From: JAPWJZ01 sp966211335
Lineage (GTDB): Bacteria; Pseudomonadota; Alphaproteobacteria; Micavibrionales; UBA2020
Length of the DNA stretch: 64,000 bases
Assembly: GCA_966211335.1 (NCBI GenBank)
Contig: CBIHNF010000001.1
Coordinates: 868,001 to 932,000, forward strand
Direction of reading: 5' to 3'
The notes under the pieces were generated by a model that was not told where the DNA came from, did not search any database, and worked only from the letters and a program-made list of their open reading frames with translations. Shown in pieces: positions 42,607 to 51,182 of this stretch (position 1 is the first letter of the stretch; every line of letters begins with the position of its first letter). Made by a program: the position numbers and the translations under genes.

Positions 42607-43587
42607 ATGCAGCGTCATGGCATTATCGTCAGCCCTGAAGGCGGGCTCGGCGCGACTTTTAATCCCGCCGCCGTGAAGCTCGACGACGGGCGGCATATCC
42701 TCCTCGTCCGCTCCGTGCCCAAGGGCTACGAGAAGCTGGGGCCGGTCAACCAGTTCGACAACAATTACACCTCACACATCAGCCAGTGGGAATCATTGAA
42801 GCCGGAAGAAGGCTTCAAGCTGGTCAAGGAAAACGCCATTGGCCCCGGCGACAGCTTCGACAAATTCGGCGTGGAAGACCCGCGCATCACCAAAATCGGT
42901 GACACCTATTATATTTTCTACACCTCCCTTGCGATTGGTTTGGGTGAAGCCAATGCCGGCGACGGCGTGCGCATCGCCATGGCGAGCACGAAGGATTTTG
43001 TCACGTATAAAAAACATGGCGTCATCGGCCCCGACCGCCGCTCCAAGGCGGGTGTGTTGTTTGAATCGGAAGGCAAACTATCCTTCATGTGGAAGGACGA
43101 GGCGCATGCCGAGCGCACGATGATGTCCGCCGCGCCTGAAAATTTTGAAGACGCCGCCGCCTGGCAGGAATTCTGGAAGACGCGCGACATTGACGCCGAC
43201 CAGCTTCTCGGCCCACAGAAGAATTCCCATGAAGGTCTCGGCGTTGAACCCGGCGCGCCGCCGATCGCCATCGAGGAAGGGCTGCTGCTGGCCTATTCCA
43301 GCATTTCCTCGGACTTCCACTGGACGATCAGCCTGCTGCTGCTCGACAAGAAAGACCCTTCCGTCATTCTCGCCAAATCAGACCTGCCTTTCCTGACGCC
43401 GAGCGAGCCCTATGAAGTGAAGGGCGACGTCAACAACGTCGTTTTCCCCTGCGGCGCGCTGATCGACAAAGACCGCCTCTACGTCTACTACGGCGGCGCC
43501 GATACGGTGTGTGCTGTGGCCAGCGAAAGCATGGAAGAAGTGCGCAAATCCCTGAAACCGGTCAAACCGGCGGGGCCGAAGCCCTGA
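42607..43587 (+). CDS. Glycoside hydrolase family 130-like protein
   Basis: A 326-aa five-bladed beta-propeller of the GH130 type (beta-mannoside phosphorylases and related enzymes). Landmarks: FNPAAVKLDDGRHILLVRS near the N-terminus, VEDPRITKIGDTYYIFYTS with the conserved Asp, WKDEAHAERTMM, and NSHEGLGVEPGAPPIAIEEG in place of the usual phosphate-binding loop with glycan. Phosphorylases keep Arg/His/Lys phosphate ligands that I cannot confirm here, so it may be a hydrolase. Substrate probably a mannose-containing oligosaccharide. No other sugar gene is nearby. Confidence 0.87.
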   Translation: MQRHGIIVSPEGGLGATFNPAAVKLDDGRHILLVRSVPKGYEKLGPVNQFDNNYTSHISQWESLKPEEGFKLVKENAIGPGDSFDKFGVEDPRITKIGDTYYIFYTSLAIGLGEANAGDGVRIAMASTKDFVTYKKHGVIGPDRRSKAGVLFESEGKLSFMWKDEAHAERTMMSAAPENFEDAAAWQEFWKTRDIDADQLLGPQKNSHEGLGVEPGAPPIAIEEGLLLAYSSISSDFHWTISLLLLDKKDPSVILAKSDLPFLTPSEPYEVKGDVNNVVFPCGALIDKDRLYVYYGGADTVCAVASESMEEVRKSLKPVKPAGPKP

Positions 43588-43623
43588 CGACTGGCAATCG
43601 TCGGCTATAGGTCGAAAGCTATA

Positions 43624-43767
43624 TTATTTCGTGCAGCGCGGGTGAACGGTGCCCGCGCGCCTTTCGTCATCCGCGACTTTTCTTCCAACGTCTTCGATAA
43701 TTTTTTTCATGTCTTCTTCGATGAATTTCATGACAATGCCCTGAAATTCCCTTTCCTTGTGAATCAC
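43624..43767 (-). CDS. Possible small protein downstream of secreted pair
   Basis: A 47-codon frame starting GTG five bases after the stop of the gene at 43773, or ATG at 43731 giving 35 aa (KFIEEDMKKIIEDVGRKVAD). Charged and helical. Supported only by position, an intact frame and a plausible composition; AGGG lies about nine bases before the ATG. Confidence 0.35.
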   Translation of the reverse strand: MIHKEREFQGIVMKFIEEDMKKIIEDVGRKVADDERRAGTVHPRCTK

Positions 43768-43772
43768 TACAG

Positions 43773-44240
43773 TCAGATCTGCAGGGTACGGAAAGGAGAG
43801 GCGGCGGAGAGATTATCAACGCCGGCGGCAGCCTTTTCGGCGTAAGGGAGCAAAGCTTGATTCGCCCGCTGGATACTCGCTGTCGCGAGTTTGCTTATTT
43901 CAGTGTATGCACAAGACTCAACTGGGTACCCCGGAGCGATATGCACCACCGGTGAAAAGAAGACGTCGGTATGGATCATTCCAAGCGAAAGACATTTCAA
44001 TTCGGATCCCGGTATATTCTGGAGGCGAAATGCTACATGAGGGCCGTAATGCACACCGTAGATCACTGAAAATGCGTTAGGCGGTACCGGCGGATTTTTA
44101 TCCGTCGCCACTTCGGCGATGGTTGCCGGCGAGAATATAAACGCGACATCCGCCTTCGGAATTAAACTTACAGCGGGGCAACTTGTCGTGGCCGCTAGCA
44201 TAAGCATCTTAATTGCAAACAAACTTTGAGTTGGCCACAT
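43773..44240 (-). CDS. Secreted paralog B with C-x26-C pair
   Basis: A 155-aa protein with a hydrophobic start (FAIKMLMLAATTSC) consistent with export. Its core holds two cysteines 26 residues apart in CLSLGMIHTDVFFSPVV... and ESCAYTE, the same spacing and flanking pattern as in the adjacent gene at 44250, so the two are paralogs. A short Ala-rich helix follows. Lower GC than the surrounding genes. Function unknown. Confidence 0.65.
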   Translation of the reverse strand: MWPTQSLFAIKMLMLAATTSCPAVSLIPKADVAFIFSPATIAEVATDKNPPVPPNAFSVIYGVHYGPHVAFRLQNIPGSELKCLSLGMIHTDVFFSPVVHIAPGYPVESCAYTEISKLATASIQRANQALLPYAEKAAAGVDNLSAASPFRTLQI

Positions 44241-44249
44241 TATGGCGGC

Positions 44250-44876
44250 CTATTGCTTGCAGCTGCGGTAGTCAGGCTTGAATGGATGCTGTTGTAAATA
44301 GACATTTTTGCGTTGATCGAACCCCGCCTGCAAAGTCTGGAGAACTTTATACAGCTCAGGCTTGAGTTCATTATACATGTTCTCTTTTTCAACCTGTACA
44401 CGCATCGAATCGACAGAGTTTGTGGGCGTATAGTTTATGATAGCAGTGGCAAGGAGTTGGCGTGCCTGCGGCGACGTATCGCTGAGACCTGCTGCAGCGG
44501 ATGAAAGTACAGTGCGGTAATAAGCAATGCTTTTGTTATAGGTGCAGCTTCCGGCAGGAGACTTGGGCGTCACGTAAAAAATCGGCCGCATTGTAATTGA
44601 CAGGTTCACGCCTGCAACGGAAAGACATGTTGATGCAGTCGTAGAATTTTCGACTGTACGAAAAGCGATAGTAAAATCTTCTACAGACAGCAGCGAGCTC
44701 ATAGCCGCGTCAGCGGCGGGTGGTTGCCATTGGCCCGCCGGCTGCGGGCCTTGAATGATCTTTGCCGGCACGGTGTTGACGGTAAGGTTTACCGCAGGTG
44801 CCTCCGCCGCGGCACAAGCCATAAGAGTTGCCGCGATGTAAGTCTTTGCTAAAAACAAGGGTATCGCGAATGGCAT
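44250..44876 (-). CDS. Secreted paralog A with C-x26-C pair
   Basis: A 208-aa protein with a Sec-type signal (LFLAKTYIAATLMACAAAEA). The conserved part is TCLSVAGVNLSITMRPIFYV through SCTYNKS, with two cysteines 26 residues apart likely to form a disulfide. The C-terminal 60 residues add a charged helix and a third cysteine (DYRSCKQ) absent from the paralog nine bases downstream. Same strand, so an operon. Family unknown. Confidence 0.72.
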   Translation of the reverse strand: MPFAIPLFLAKTYIAATLMACAAAEAPAVNLTVNTVPAKIIQGPQPAGQWQPPAADAAMSSLLSVEDFTIAFRTVENSTTASTCLSVAGVNLSITMRPIFYVTPKSPAGSCTYNKSIAYYRTVLSSAAAGLSDTSPQARQLLATAIINYTPTNSVDSMRVQVEKENMYNELKPELYKVLQTLQAGFDQRKNVYLQQHPFKPDYRSCKQ

Positions 44877-44893
44877 AGCAATCCTTTAAAAAA

Positions 44894-45850
44894 TTAGGCG
44901 CTTTTTGCGTCATCCTGCTCAAACGCCAGCAGCGCCGCGGTTTCGTCTTCGATCTCGAGGCAGGCTTGCAGGCCCGAGCGGTAGTCAGGGTAGAGTAAAT
45001 CCACGCCAAGCTTGGTTTTGATCTTGTCGTTGCGGACGCGCTTGTTGTCTTTGTAGAAGCTGCGCACAATCGGGGCCATTTCGGCTTGGTCGAAGAGCGT
45101 CACGGGCGGTGCGTCGATGCCGATGAGGTTGCAGGCGAAGGTGACGACCTCGTTGCTCGGGCTCGGCAGGTCGTCGGCGAGGTTATAGATTTCGCCGGGT
45201 TTCGGCTTGTTCATCGCCGCAATCAGCACCTGCACAATATCTTCAACATGAATGCGGTTGAAGACATGGCCCGGCTTGTCGATGCGGCGGGCGGTGCCGG
45301 CGCGGACGGAGTCAATCGCACTGCGGCCGGGCCCGTAAATACCGGAGAGGCGGAAAATTTCCAGCGGCAGCCCTTCGTTCACCTGCAGAGACTGCCATTG
45401 TTGCTCCGCGCGCACGCGGATGGAGCCGCGGCGGCTGGTGGGCGCAAGGTTGGAGGTCTCGTCAATCCAGGCGCCATCGTGGTTGCCGTAGACGCCGGTC
45501 GTTGAAAGGTATCCCACCCATTCAAGGTTCGGCAGTTGCGCCAGGTCCATGCCGTGGTGCTCGGCGACGGGGTCGCCATCCGTGCCCGGCGGGACGGAGA
45601 GCAGCACATGCGTCACATCGTGGAAGGTCTGGAACGGGTCGTTGATCTGGTGGTTCTGGTCATACAGCATCGCCTCGATGCCGGCCTGCTTCATGAAGAC
45701 TTTCTTTTCAGGGTCCGTCGTCGTGCCGGAGATCTTCCAGCCGAAATCTCTCAAACGTTCGGCAAGGAAGCTGGCGGTATAGCCGTAGCCGAAGCAGAAC
45801 AGCTTTTTGTCGCGGGATAAAGGCTCGATGCTGTGTCTTGTCTCTGCCAT
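44894..45850 (-). CDS. SDR-family NAD-dependent epimerase/reductase (YeeZ-like)
   Basis: An extended short-chain dehydrogenase of about 318 aa. The dinucleotide motif is degenerate (FCFGYGYTASFLAERL, G-x-GYTA), followed by YLSTTGVYGNHDGAWIDE, typical of the YeeZ-like clade, and FRLSGIYGPGRSA. The catalytic Tyr-x3-Lys is not clear, as in other YeeZ relatives, so the activity is uncertain. An in-frame GTG at 45856 precedes the ATG at 45850. It follows a GST gene by about 18 bases. Confidence 0.88.
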   Translation of the reverse strand: MAETRHSIEPLSRDKKLFCFGYGYTASFLAERLRDFGWKISGTTTDPEKKVFMKQAGIEAMLYDQNHQINDPFQTFHDVTHVLLSVPPGTDGDPVAEHHGMDLAQLPNLEWVGYLSTTGVYGNHDGAWIDETSNLAPTSRRGSIRVRAEQQWQSLQVNEGLPLEIFRLSGIYGPGRSAIDSVRAGTARRIDKPGHVFNRIHVEDIVQVLIAAMNKPKPGEIYNLADDLPSPSNEVVTFACNLIGIDAPPVTLFDQAEMAPIVRSFYKDNKRVRNDKIKTKLGVDLLYPDYRSGLQACLEIEDETAALLAFEQDDAKSA

Positions 45851-45868
45851 GCCCACACCCGCGATAAA

Positions 45869-46537
45869 TCAGAAGTCGAGGTTCTGGTAGTGGCTCGGCG
45901 GGGAGAAGCCGGGGATGACGTCATCCAGCAGCGGCTTGAAAGAGGGACGCGACTTTATGCGCGCGTACCAGTCCTTCGCCGCCTTGTGCTCTTCCCACGG
46001 CACATCGCCGATATAGTCGATGGCGGAGAGATGCGCGGCGGCCGTGACGTCGGCGAGAGAAATATCTTCACCCGCCAGCCAGCGGCGGCGCTCCGTCAAA
46101 AAGCCGATGTAATCGAGGTGGTAGTGGATGTTGGCGTGACCGGCGCGGATGGAGGGGCCGTGCGGCTCCCCCATTTTCAGGAAGCGCTTCATCATTTTTT
46201 CGCCGACGAGGTTTTCGGTCACTTCGGAATTGAACTTGTGGTCGAACCAGGCGACAAGGCGGCGGGTTTCGGCGCGCTGCAGCGGGTCGCGGCCCATGAG
46301 GTCATTCGTATTGTATACCTCGTTCAAATATTCCGAGATGACCTGGCTGTCGGTCAGAATGGTGCCGTCGGGCTCGATCAGCACGGGTACATCGCCGGCG
46401 GGGTTGATGGCGAGGAATTCGGTGCGGCGTTCCCAGACTTTTTCGATCTTCAAATCGAAGTCGAGTTTCTTTTCGGCGAGCGCAATGCGCACTTTCCGCG
46501 AAGCAGGATGCAGCCATAGGTGATACAACGTTCTCAT
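45869..46537 (-). CDS. Glutathione S-transferase family protein
   Basis: A 222-aa cytosolic GST: N-terminal thioredoxin-like domain (LYHLWLHPASRKVRIALAEK) with the cis-proline segment GDVPVLIEPDG and the glutathione-binding DSQVISEYL, then an all-helical C-terminal domain (SLADVTAAAHLSAIDYIGDV). Ser/Arg at the active site (ASRKVR) instead of a Tyr suggests a beta- or theta-like class. Likely detoxification; operon with the SDR gene. Confidence 0.93.
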   Translation of the reverse strand: MRTLYHLWLHPASRKVRIALAEKKLDFDLKIEKVWERRTEFLAINPAGDVPVLIEPDGTILTDSQVISEYLNEVYNTNDLMGRDPLQRAETRRLVAWFDHKFNSEVTENLVGEKMMKRFLKMGEPHGPSIRAGHANIHYHLDYIGFLTERRRWLAGEDISLADVTAAAHLSAIDYIGDVPWEEHKAAKDWYARIKSRPSFKPLLDDVIPGFSPPSHYQNLDF

Positions 46538-46585
46538 TGCGTTGAATCTACTGGACGAATCGCTTCTCTACAAACTTAAAAGCGT

Positions 46586-47338
46586 TTACGGCGTTTTGGG
46601 CGCGGGGCCGGAAGGCGGCGTTGCCAGCATGTCGTTCTTGTTTTCTTCCGCTTTGTCTTCTTTTTGCGGCGCGGGCGCAGGCGCTGCGGCATCCGCAATC
46701 GCGGCGAGTTTGATCTCGACGGGCACATCATTTGCAATAACGCTTGGATCCGCCCAGTCGCCCTGACCAATCTGGAATTTCGAGCGGTCGATGGTGATCT
46801 TGCCCGCCATGACGGCCTTGTCTTTACCAGAGTCCTTGCCCTTGGTGATTTTTGAAATATCGAGCGTGAAGGGCAGCGTAACCTGCTGCGGCGTGCCCCG
46901 AATTGTCAGAGTCGCATCAGCGCTATAGGCATTGTCACCGGTCTTGGTGATTTTATTGGTCTCGAATCGCGCGGTCTGGAACTGAGCGACGTCGAAGAAA
47001 TCACTGCCGAGCAGGTTCTTGTTGCGGTCGCTGTCTTTCGCGTCGACGGAAAGAATGTCGATGTCGACGGTCACTTTCGATTCATCCAGATGATCGGCGT
47101 CGAAATAAATGACAGGCGTGAACTTGGCGAAGCTGCCGTCAAAGGCCGTGCCCATCTGCGTGCCGTGGAAGGTGATGCTGCTTTCCGCCGGAATGAAGTC
47201 CCATTTGCGCGTCGCGGGTTCCGCAACGGGCGGCGCCACAATGGCCGCGGGGGCGGCGGGGGTTGCAACCGCTTTTTCGGCCATGGCCTGCAGCGGCAGC
47301 AGCGAGAGAAGAAGGGCAGGCAGAAGAAAGCGTTTCAT
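46586..47338 (-). CDS. YceI-family periplasmic lipid-binding protein, copy A
   Basis: YceI proteins are eight-stranded barrels that bind polyisoprenoids and are stress-induced. The 250-aa product has a signal peptide (LLPALLLSLLPLQAMA), the domain (residues about 45-215) with ESSITFHGTQMGTAFDGSFA and FDVAQFQTARFETNKI, and an unusual acidic/Pro-rich tail (QKEDKAEENKNDML). Its start overlaps the stop of cytochrome b561 (TAATG). Confidence 0.93.
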   Translation of the reverse strand: MKRFLLPALLLSLLPLQAMAEKAVATPAAPAAIVAPPVAEPATRKWDFIPAESSITFHGTQMGTAFDGSFAKFTPVIYFDADHLDESKVTVDIDILSVDAKDSDRNKNLLGSDFFDVAQFQTARFETNKITKTGDNAYSADATLTIRGTPQQVTLPFTLDISKITKGKDSGKDKAVMAGKITIDRSKFQIGQGDWADPSVIANDVPVEIKLAAIADAAAPAPAPQKEDKAEENKNDMLATPPSGPAPKTP

Positions 47339-47925
47339 TATTCTTTTCCTTGGTCTTGCTTGGCGGTGCCAAAGGGCAGCATGCGCTGCAGGGTGAGGTC
47401 CTTGTCGATGATGAAGTGCTTCAGCGCGCCTGCCGCATGCAGCGCGATGATGCCGATCAGCGTATAGCCGATAATGCCATGCAGGTCAGCCGCCATGCCG
47501 CCCCACCACTTCGTCGCAGGGTCTTGCTGGTCAAATGGCTGCGGCAGGGTGAAGAGGCCAAAGAACGGCACGCCGCCGCGCTTGATGGTGGAGAAAACCC
47601 AGCCCGTCAACGGCATCGCCAGCATGCAAAAATAAAGCGCGCCATGCGTGATGCGGGCGAGGATTTTTTCCCAAGGCTTGATCGTCACGGTGAATTCGGC
47701 AGGGCGCGTGTAAAGGTGCCAGCAGATACGGCAGAAGGCGAGGGCGAAAACCAGCAGTCCCGTCGATTTGTGCAGCGCGAACAGCTGTAGCAGGCTCGCA
47801 TCCTTCGGCGCGTAATCGGCCATGTAGATGCCGATGCAGAGCAGAGCGAGGATCAGCAGCGCGATTGTCCAATGGAAAAATTTGGTCACGGCGCCATAGC
47901 GCTCGGGCGTATTTTTCAAAAGCAT
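47338..47925 (-). CDS. Cytochrome b561
   Basis: A four-helix membrane cytochrome with two b hemes. Histidines appear in FHWTIALLIL, ALHKSTGLLVFALAF, HGALYFCMLAMPLTGW and ALHAAGALKHFIID, the expected positions for bis-His ligation. It is often encoded beside yceI and may reduce or oxidise a bound quinone-like lipid. The ATG at 47925 is preferred over an in-frame start at 47958. Between two yceI genes. Confidence 0.94.
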   Translation of the reverse strand: MLLKNTPERYGAVTKFFHWTIALLILALLCIGIYMADYAPKDASLLQLFALHKSTGLLVFALAFCRICWHLYTRPAEFTVTIKPWEKILARITHGALYFCMLAMPLTGWVFSTIKRGGVPFFGLFTLPQPFDQQDPATKWWGGMAADLHGIIGYTLIGIIALHAAGALKHFIIDKDLTLQRMLPFGTAKQDQGKE

Positions 47926-47986
47926 GGGGTTCTTCCTTCTCTTCCGAATATATCGCAAGAGAAGCCGTGCTCAAAACGTCAAATTA

Positions 47987-48583
47987 TTACTTTTTGTCGA
48001 GCTGGGAGAAGTCCTGGCGGATGCCTTCCACCTGAATCCAGACCTCCACCTCGTCGCCGATGCCCGGCAAACCGAATTTCATGCCGAAATCGGAGCGCTT
48101 GATTGTGCCATGGGCGTCGAAGCCGGCGATGTAGTTCTTGTTGTAGGGGTGCGTGCCGGATTTATTGTAGCGCACGTCCAGCGTCACGGGCTTCGTGACG
48201 CCGTGGAGGCTTAAGTTTCCGGTAAGCCTGCCCGTCTTGGCCCCGGTCTTTTCGATCTTCAACGACTGGAAACGGATTTCCTTGTAGGTTTTGACATCAA
48301 GGAAGGTCTCGCTCTTCATCACGCGCTCCCATTCCGGGCTGCCCATATCGATGCTGGCGGGGTCGATGCTAATGGCGACGGTCGAGCCTTCGACGGCGTT
48401 CTGGTCAAAAGTGAAACCACCGGTGAATTTCAGGAAGCGCCCCGAGGGGTGCGAAAAGCCGAGGTGATCGACGCGGAATTCAATCTGCGTATGCGCCGGG
48501 TCGAAAATATATTTCTCCGGCCCCTTCGCGATAGCCGCGGTTGAGAACGACAGGCAGGCGAGCAGGGCGAGGAAATATTTCAT
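47987..48583 (-). CDS. YceI-family periplasmic protein, copy B
   Basis: A 198-aa YceI protein with a signal peptide (FLALLACLSFSTAAIA). Domain landmarks: FDPAHTQIEFRVDHLGFSH, FLDVKTYKEIRFQSLKI and LHGVTKPVTLDV, closing with RSDFGMKFGLPGIGDEVEV. Lacks the acidic tail of copy A. Upstream of cytochrome b561, so the order is yceI-b561-yceI. Confidence 0.94.
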   Translation of the reverse strand: MKYFLALLACLSFSTAAIAKGPEKYIFDPAHTQIEFRVDHLGFSHPSGRFLKFTGGFTFDQNAVEGSTVAISIDPASIDMGSPEWERVMKSETFLDVKTYKEIRFQSLKIEKTGAKTGRLTGNLSLHGVTKPVTLDVRYNKSGTHPYNKNYIAGFDAHGTIKRSDFGMKFGLPGIGDEVEVWIQVEGIRQDFSQLDKK

Positions 48584-48609
48584 CGGTATGACTTTTCTGA
48601 AAAGGTTTT

Positions 48610-49977
48610 TCAGGAAGCGGCTTTCTTGGCCTCTCCCTGCTTGGCGGCGAGCAATTTTTCGAGCCAGTGGATGTTGAACTTGCCGGCGCGGAATTCCGGT
48701 TCCTGCAAAATGCGCTGGTGCAGGGGGATGTTCGTCAGAATGCCTTCAATCACGGTCTCGCCAAGCGCGCGCTCCATGCGCATCATCGCTTCTTCGCGGG
48801 TCTGCGCATGTACAATAAGTTTCGCGACAAGGCTGTCATAGGTCGGTGGCACGGCGTAGCCATCATAAATCGCCGAGTCAACGCGCACGCCAAGGCCGCC
48901 CGGCGCGTGGTAGCGCGTGATCTTGCCGGGGGAGGGCATGAAGGTGTCAGGGTGTTCGGCGTTGATGCGGCATTCAAAGGCCCAGCCGTTGAATTTAATG
49001 TCTTCCTGCTTGTAGGAAAGGGGCAGGCCTGCCGCCACGCGGATCTGTTCGCGCACGAGGTCGACGCCCGTGATCATCTCGGTAATCGGGTGTTCCACCT
49101 GCAGGCGGGTGTTCATTTCCATGAAATAGAATTTGCCGTCTTCAAACAGCATCTCGATGGTGCCGACGCCGCGGTAGCCCATTTTCTTGACGACGCCCGC
49201 CGCCAGCTCGCCGGCGAACTTGCGCTGCTCCGGCGTAAGGCCGGGGGAGGGGCATTCCTCGATCACTTTCTGGTGGCGGCGCTGGATAGAGCAGTCGCGC
49301 TCGCCAAGGTGAATGGCGTTGCCATGGGTGTCGCCAATCAGCTGGATTTCGATGTGGCGCGGGCCTGTCAGGTATTTCTCCATGTACAGGTCGCCGTTGT
49401 TAAAGGCGTTCTTGGCTTCGGTCGAGGCCATGGAATAGGCGGCTTTGAAATCATCTTCGCCATGGGCGACCTTCATGCCCTTGCCGCCGCCGCCGGCAAC
49501 GGCCTTCAGCAGCACGGGGAAGCCGATCTTTTTGGCAAGTTCGAGGCCTTCTTCGGGGTTCTTCAGGATACCGTCGGAGCCGGGGACGACCGGCAGGCCA
49601 AGCGCCTTGACGGTGTCTTTCGCGACTGCCTTGTCGCCCATTTTGGCGATATGGTCGGGGGTCGGGCCGATGAAGGTGAAGCCGTGTTCCTCCACCATGC
49701 GCGCGAACTGCTCGTTCTCCGACAAAAAGCCGATGCCGGGGTGAATGGCGTCGGCGCCGGTGATGGTCGCGGCGGACAGGATGGCGGGGATGTTCAGGTA
49801 GCTCTGGCGGGACGGCGCGGGGCCGATGCAGACAGATTCATCGGCCATGCGCACGGCCATGCCGTTGGCATCGGCGGTCGAATGCACGACAACGCTGCGG
49901 ATGCCCATCTCGCGGCAGGCGCGCACAATACGAAGGGCAATCTCGCCGCGGTTGGCGATCAGGATTTTCTTGAACAT
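48610..49977 (-). CDS. accC: Acetyl-CoA carboxylase biotin carboxylase subunit
   Basis: Carboxylates biotin on AccB using ATP and bicarbonate, the first step of fatty-acid synthesis. The 455-aa protein has the N-terminal GEIALRIVRACREMGI, the ATP-grasp glycine loop VAGGGGKGMKV, SIQRRHQKVIEECPSPGL, the metal-binding EMNTRLQVEHPITE and the C-terminal FIDGYAV-like region. Third gene of aroQ-accB-accC, 29 bases after accB. Only the yceI and b561 genes follow on the strand. Confidence 0.98.
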   Translation of the reverse strand: MFKKILIANRGEIALRIVRACREMGIRSVVVHSTADANGMAVRMADESVCIGPAPSRQSYLNIPAILSAATITGADAIHPGIGFLSENEQFARMVEEHGFTFIGPTPDHIAKMGDKAVAKDTVKALGLPVVPGSDGILKNPEEGLELAKKIGFPVLLKAVAGGGGKGMKVAHGEDDFKAAYSMASTEAKNAFNNGDLYMEKYLTGPRHIEIQLIGDTHGNAIHLGERDCSIQRRHQKVIEECPSPGLTPEQRKFAGELAAGVVKKMGYRGVGTIEMLFEDGKFYFMEMNTRLQVEHPITEMITGVDLVREQIRVAAGLPLSYKQEDIKFNGWAFECRINAEHPDTFMPSPGKITRYHAPGGLGVRVDSAIYDGYAVPPTYDSLVAKLIVHAQTREEAMMRMERALGETVIEGILTNIPLHQRILQEPEFRAGKFNIHWLEKLLAAKQGEAKKAAS

Positions 49978-50006
49978 GATATTCTCCGGCTTTCTATGGA
50001 AAGCGA

Positions 50007-50510
50007 TTATTCAATCACCATCAGCGGCTGGCCGAATTCGACCGGCTGCGCGTCATCGATCAGGATGTCGGTGACGGTGCCGCCTTTTTCTGCCTTGATC
50101 GGGTTCATGACTTTCATGGCTTCAATGATCAGCAGCGTATCGCCGGCTTTCACTTTCGCGCCCTTGGTCACGAAGCGAGGGGCGGCAGGGTCGGACTGCA
50201 GGTAGGCGGTGCCGACCATGGGGGATTTGACGGCGCCGGGGTGGTTTTCCGGCGAAATCGCGGAAACGGAGGCAACCGGCGCGGGGCCGGCAACGGCGGC
50301 GGGCGCTTGCGCCATCATCGGCGCGGGCGCATAGGCCTGGACGGCCGGCGCGGCTTTGGTCACGCGCAGGCTCTTGTCGCCTTCGGTGATCTCGATCTCG
50401 GTCAGGCCGGTATCATTGAGCAGGGCGGCAAGCTTGTTGATCGCCTCGTGGTCGATAAACATCGGGGGCATCGGGGTGGTCCTCTCTATTTTCTTCGGGG
50501 TCGTCGTCAT
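50007..50510 (-). CDS. accB: Biotin carboxyl carrier protein
   Basis: Carries the biotin moiety of acetyl-CoA carboxylase. The C-terminal domain holds EAMKVMN, whose lysine is biotinylated, followed by EKGGTVTDILIDD. The N-terminal helix (INKLAALLNDTGLTEIEI) and an Ala/Pro linker precede it. Two starts are credible: ATG at 50510, with AAGGA eight bases upstream inside the aroQ stop, giving 167 aa, and ATG at 50471, with AGAGGA eight bases upstream, giving 154 aa and a more usual N-terminus. Confidence 0.97.
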   Translation of the reverse strand: MTTTPKKIERTTPMPPMFIDHEAINKLAALLNDTGLTEIEITEGDKSLRVTKAAPAVQAYAPAPMMAQAPAAVAGPAPVASVSAISPENHPGAVKSPMVGTAYLQSDPAAPRFVTKGAKVKAGDTLLIIEAMKVMNPIKAEKGGTVTDILIDDAQPVEFGQPLMVIE

Positions 50511-50515
50511 ATTGC

Positions 50516-50971
50516 TTATCCTTCGTCGTCAAGCAGGGCGCGCAGGGCATTCAGCGCCAGTATATAGCCATGCGCGCCGAAACCGCAGATGGTCCCCTTG
50601 GCGATCGGCGAGATATACGAATGGTGGCGGAATTCTTCCCGCGCCTGCGGGTTGCTTAAATGAACTTCAATCACCGGCACATCCAGCAATTTAAGCGCGT
50701 CATGGATGGCGATGGAGGTATGGGTATAGGCGCCGGCATTGATGACAAGGCCGGAACAGGCGCCGCGCGCCTGCTGGATCATGGTCACCAGCTCGCCTTC
50801 AATGTTGGACTGGCGGAATTCGACGCTGAAGCCGATCTCGCCTGCGTATTCCTCGCAGTCGTTGGAAATATCCGCGAGGGTCTGGAATCCATAAACTTCG
50901 GGTTCCCGTATGCCAAGCATATTCAGGTTGGGGCCGTTCAATATAAGTATGTTATGGCGCGGGAGAGCCAA
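50516..50971 (-). CDS. aroQ: 3-dehydroquinate dehydratase, type II
   Basis: Third step of the shikimate pathway. The 151-aa type II enzyme has LILNGPNLNMLGIREPEVYG with the catalytic Tyr, INAGAYTHTSIAIHDAL and VIEVHLSNPQAREEFRHHSYI. First gene of aroQ-accB-accC, a common alphaproteobacterial order. About 210 bases separate it from the divergent gene on the right. Confidence 0.97.
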   Translation of the reverse strand: MALPRHNILILNGPNLNMLGIREPEVYGFQTLADISNDCEEYAGEIGFSVEFRQSNIEGELVTMIQQARGACSGLVINAGAYTHTSIAIHDALKLLDVPVIEVHLSNPQAREEFRHHSYISPIAKGTICGFGAHGYILALNALRALLDDEG

Positions 50972-51114
50972 GCTGGTTTCTCATACCGTTGTTTCCAAAA
51001 TAGTACCGGATATAGGCGGCACTTTAGCCGAATTGTTGCAGAGCGGCGAGGATAAATTTATTTACGTAATTACCTGAATTCGCTGAATAAAATGTTTCTG
51101 GAAAATCAAAAACC

Positions 51115-51140
51115 GGAACTTCCGCGGCCTGCTGTTGGTT
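51115..51140 (+). promoter_or_regulatory. Possible EcfG-type promoter for the DUF1236 gene
   Basis: GGAAC (51115-51119), 17-base spacer, GGTT (51137-51140). Predicted leader about 36 bases to the ATG at 51183. Confidence 0.4.
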
Positions 51141-51182
51141 GTCTTCACAAGGCACAGCTTCAATTATGAAGGACACCCGATC

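Noticed and set aside
48667..50205. 512-codon plus-strand frame opposite accC
   Set aside because: Antisense shadow; crosses the accC-accB boundary.
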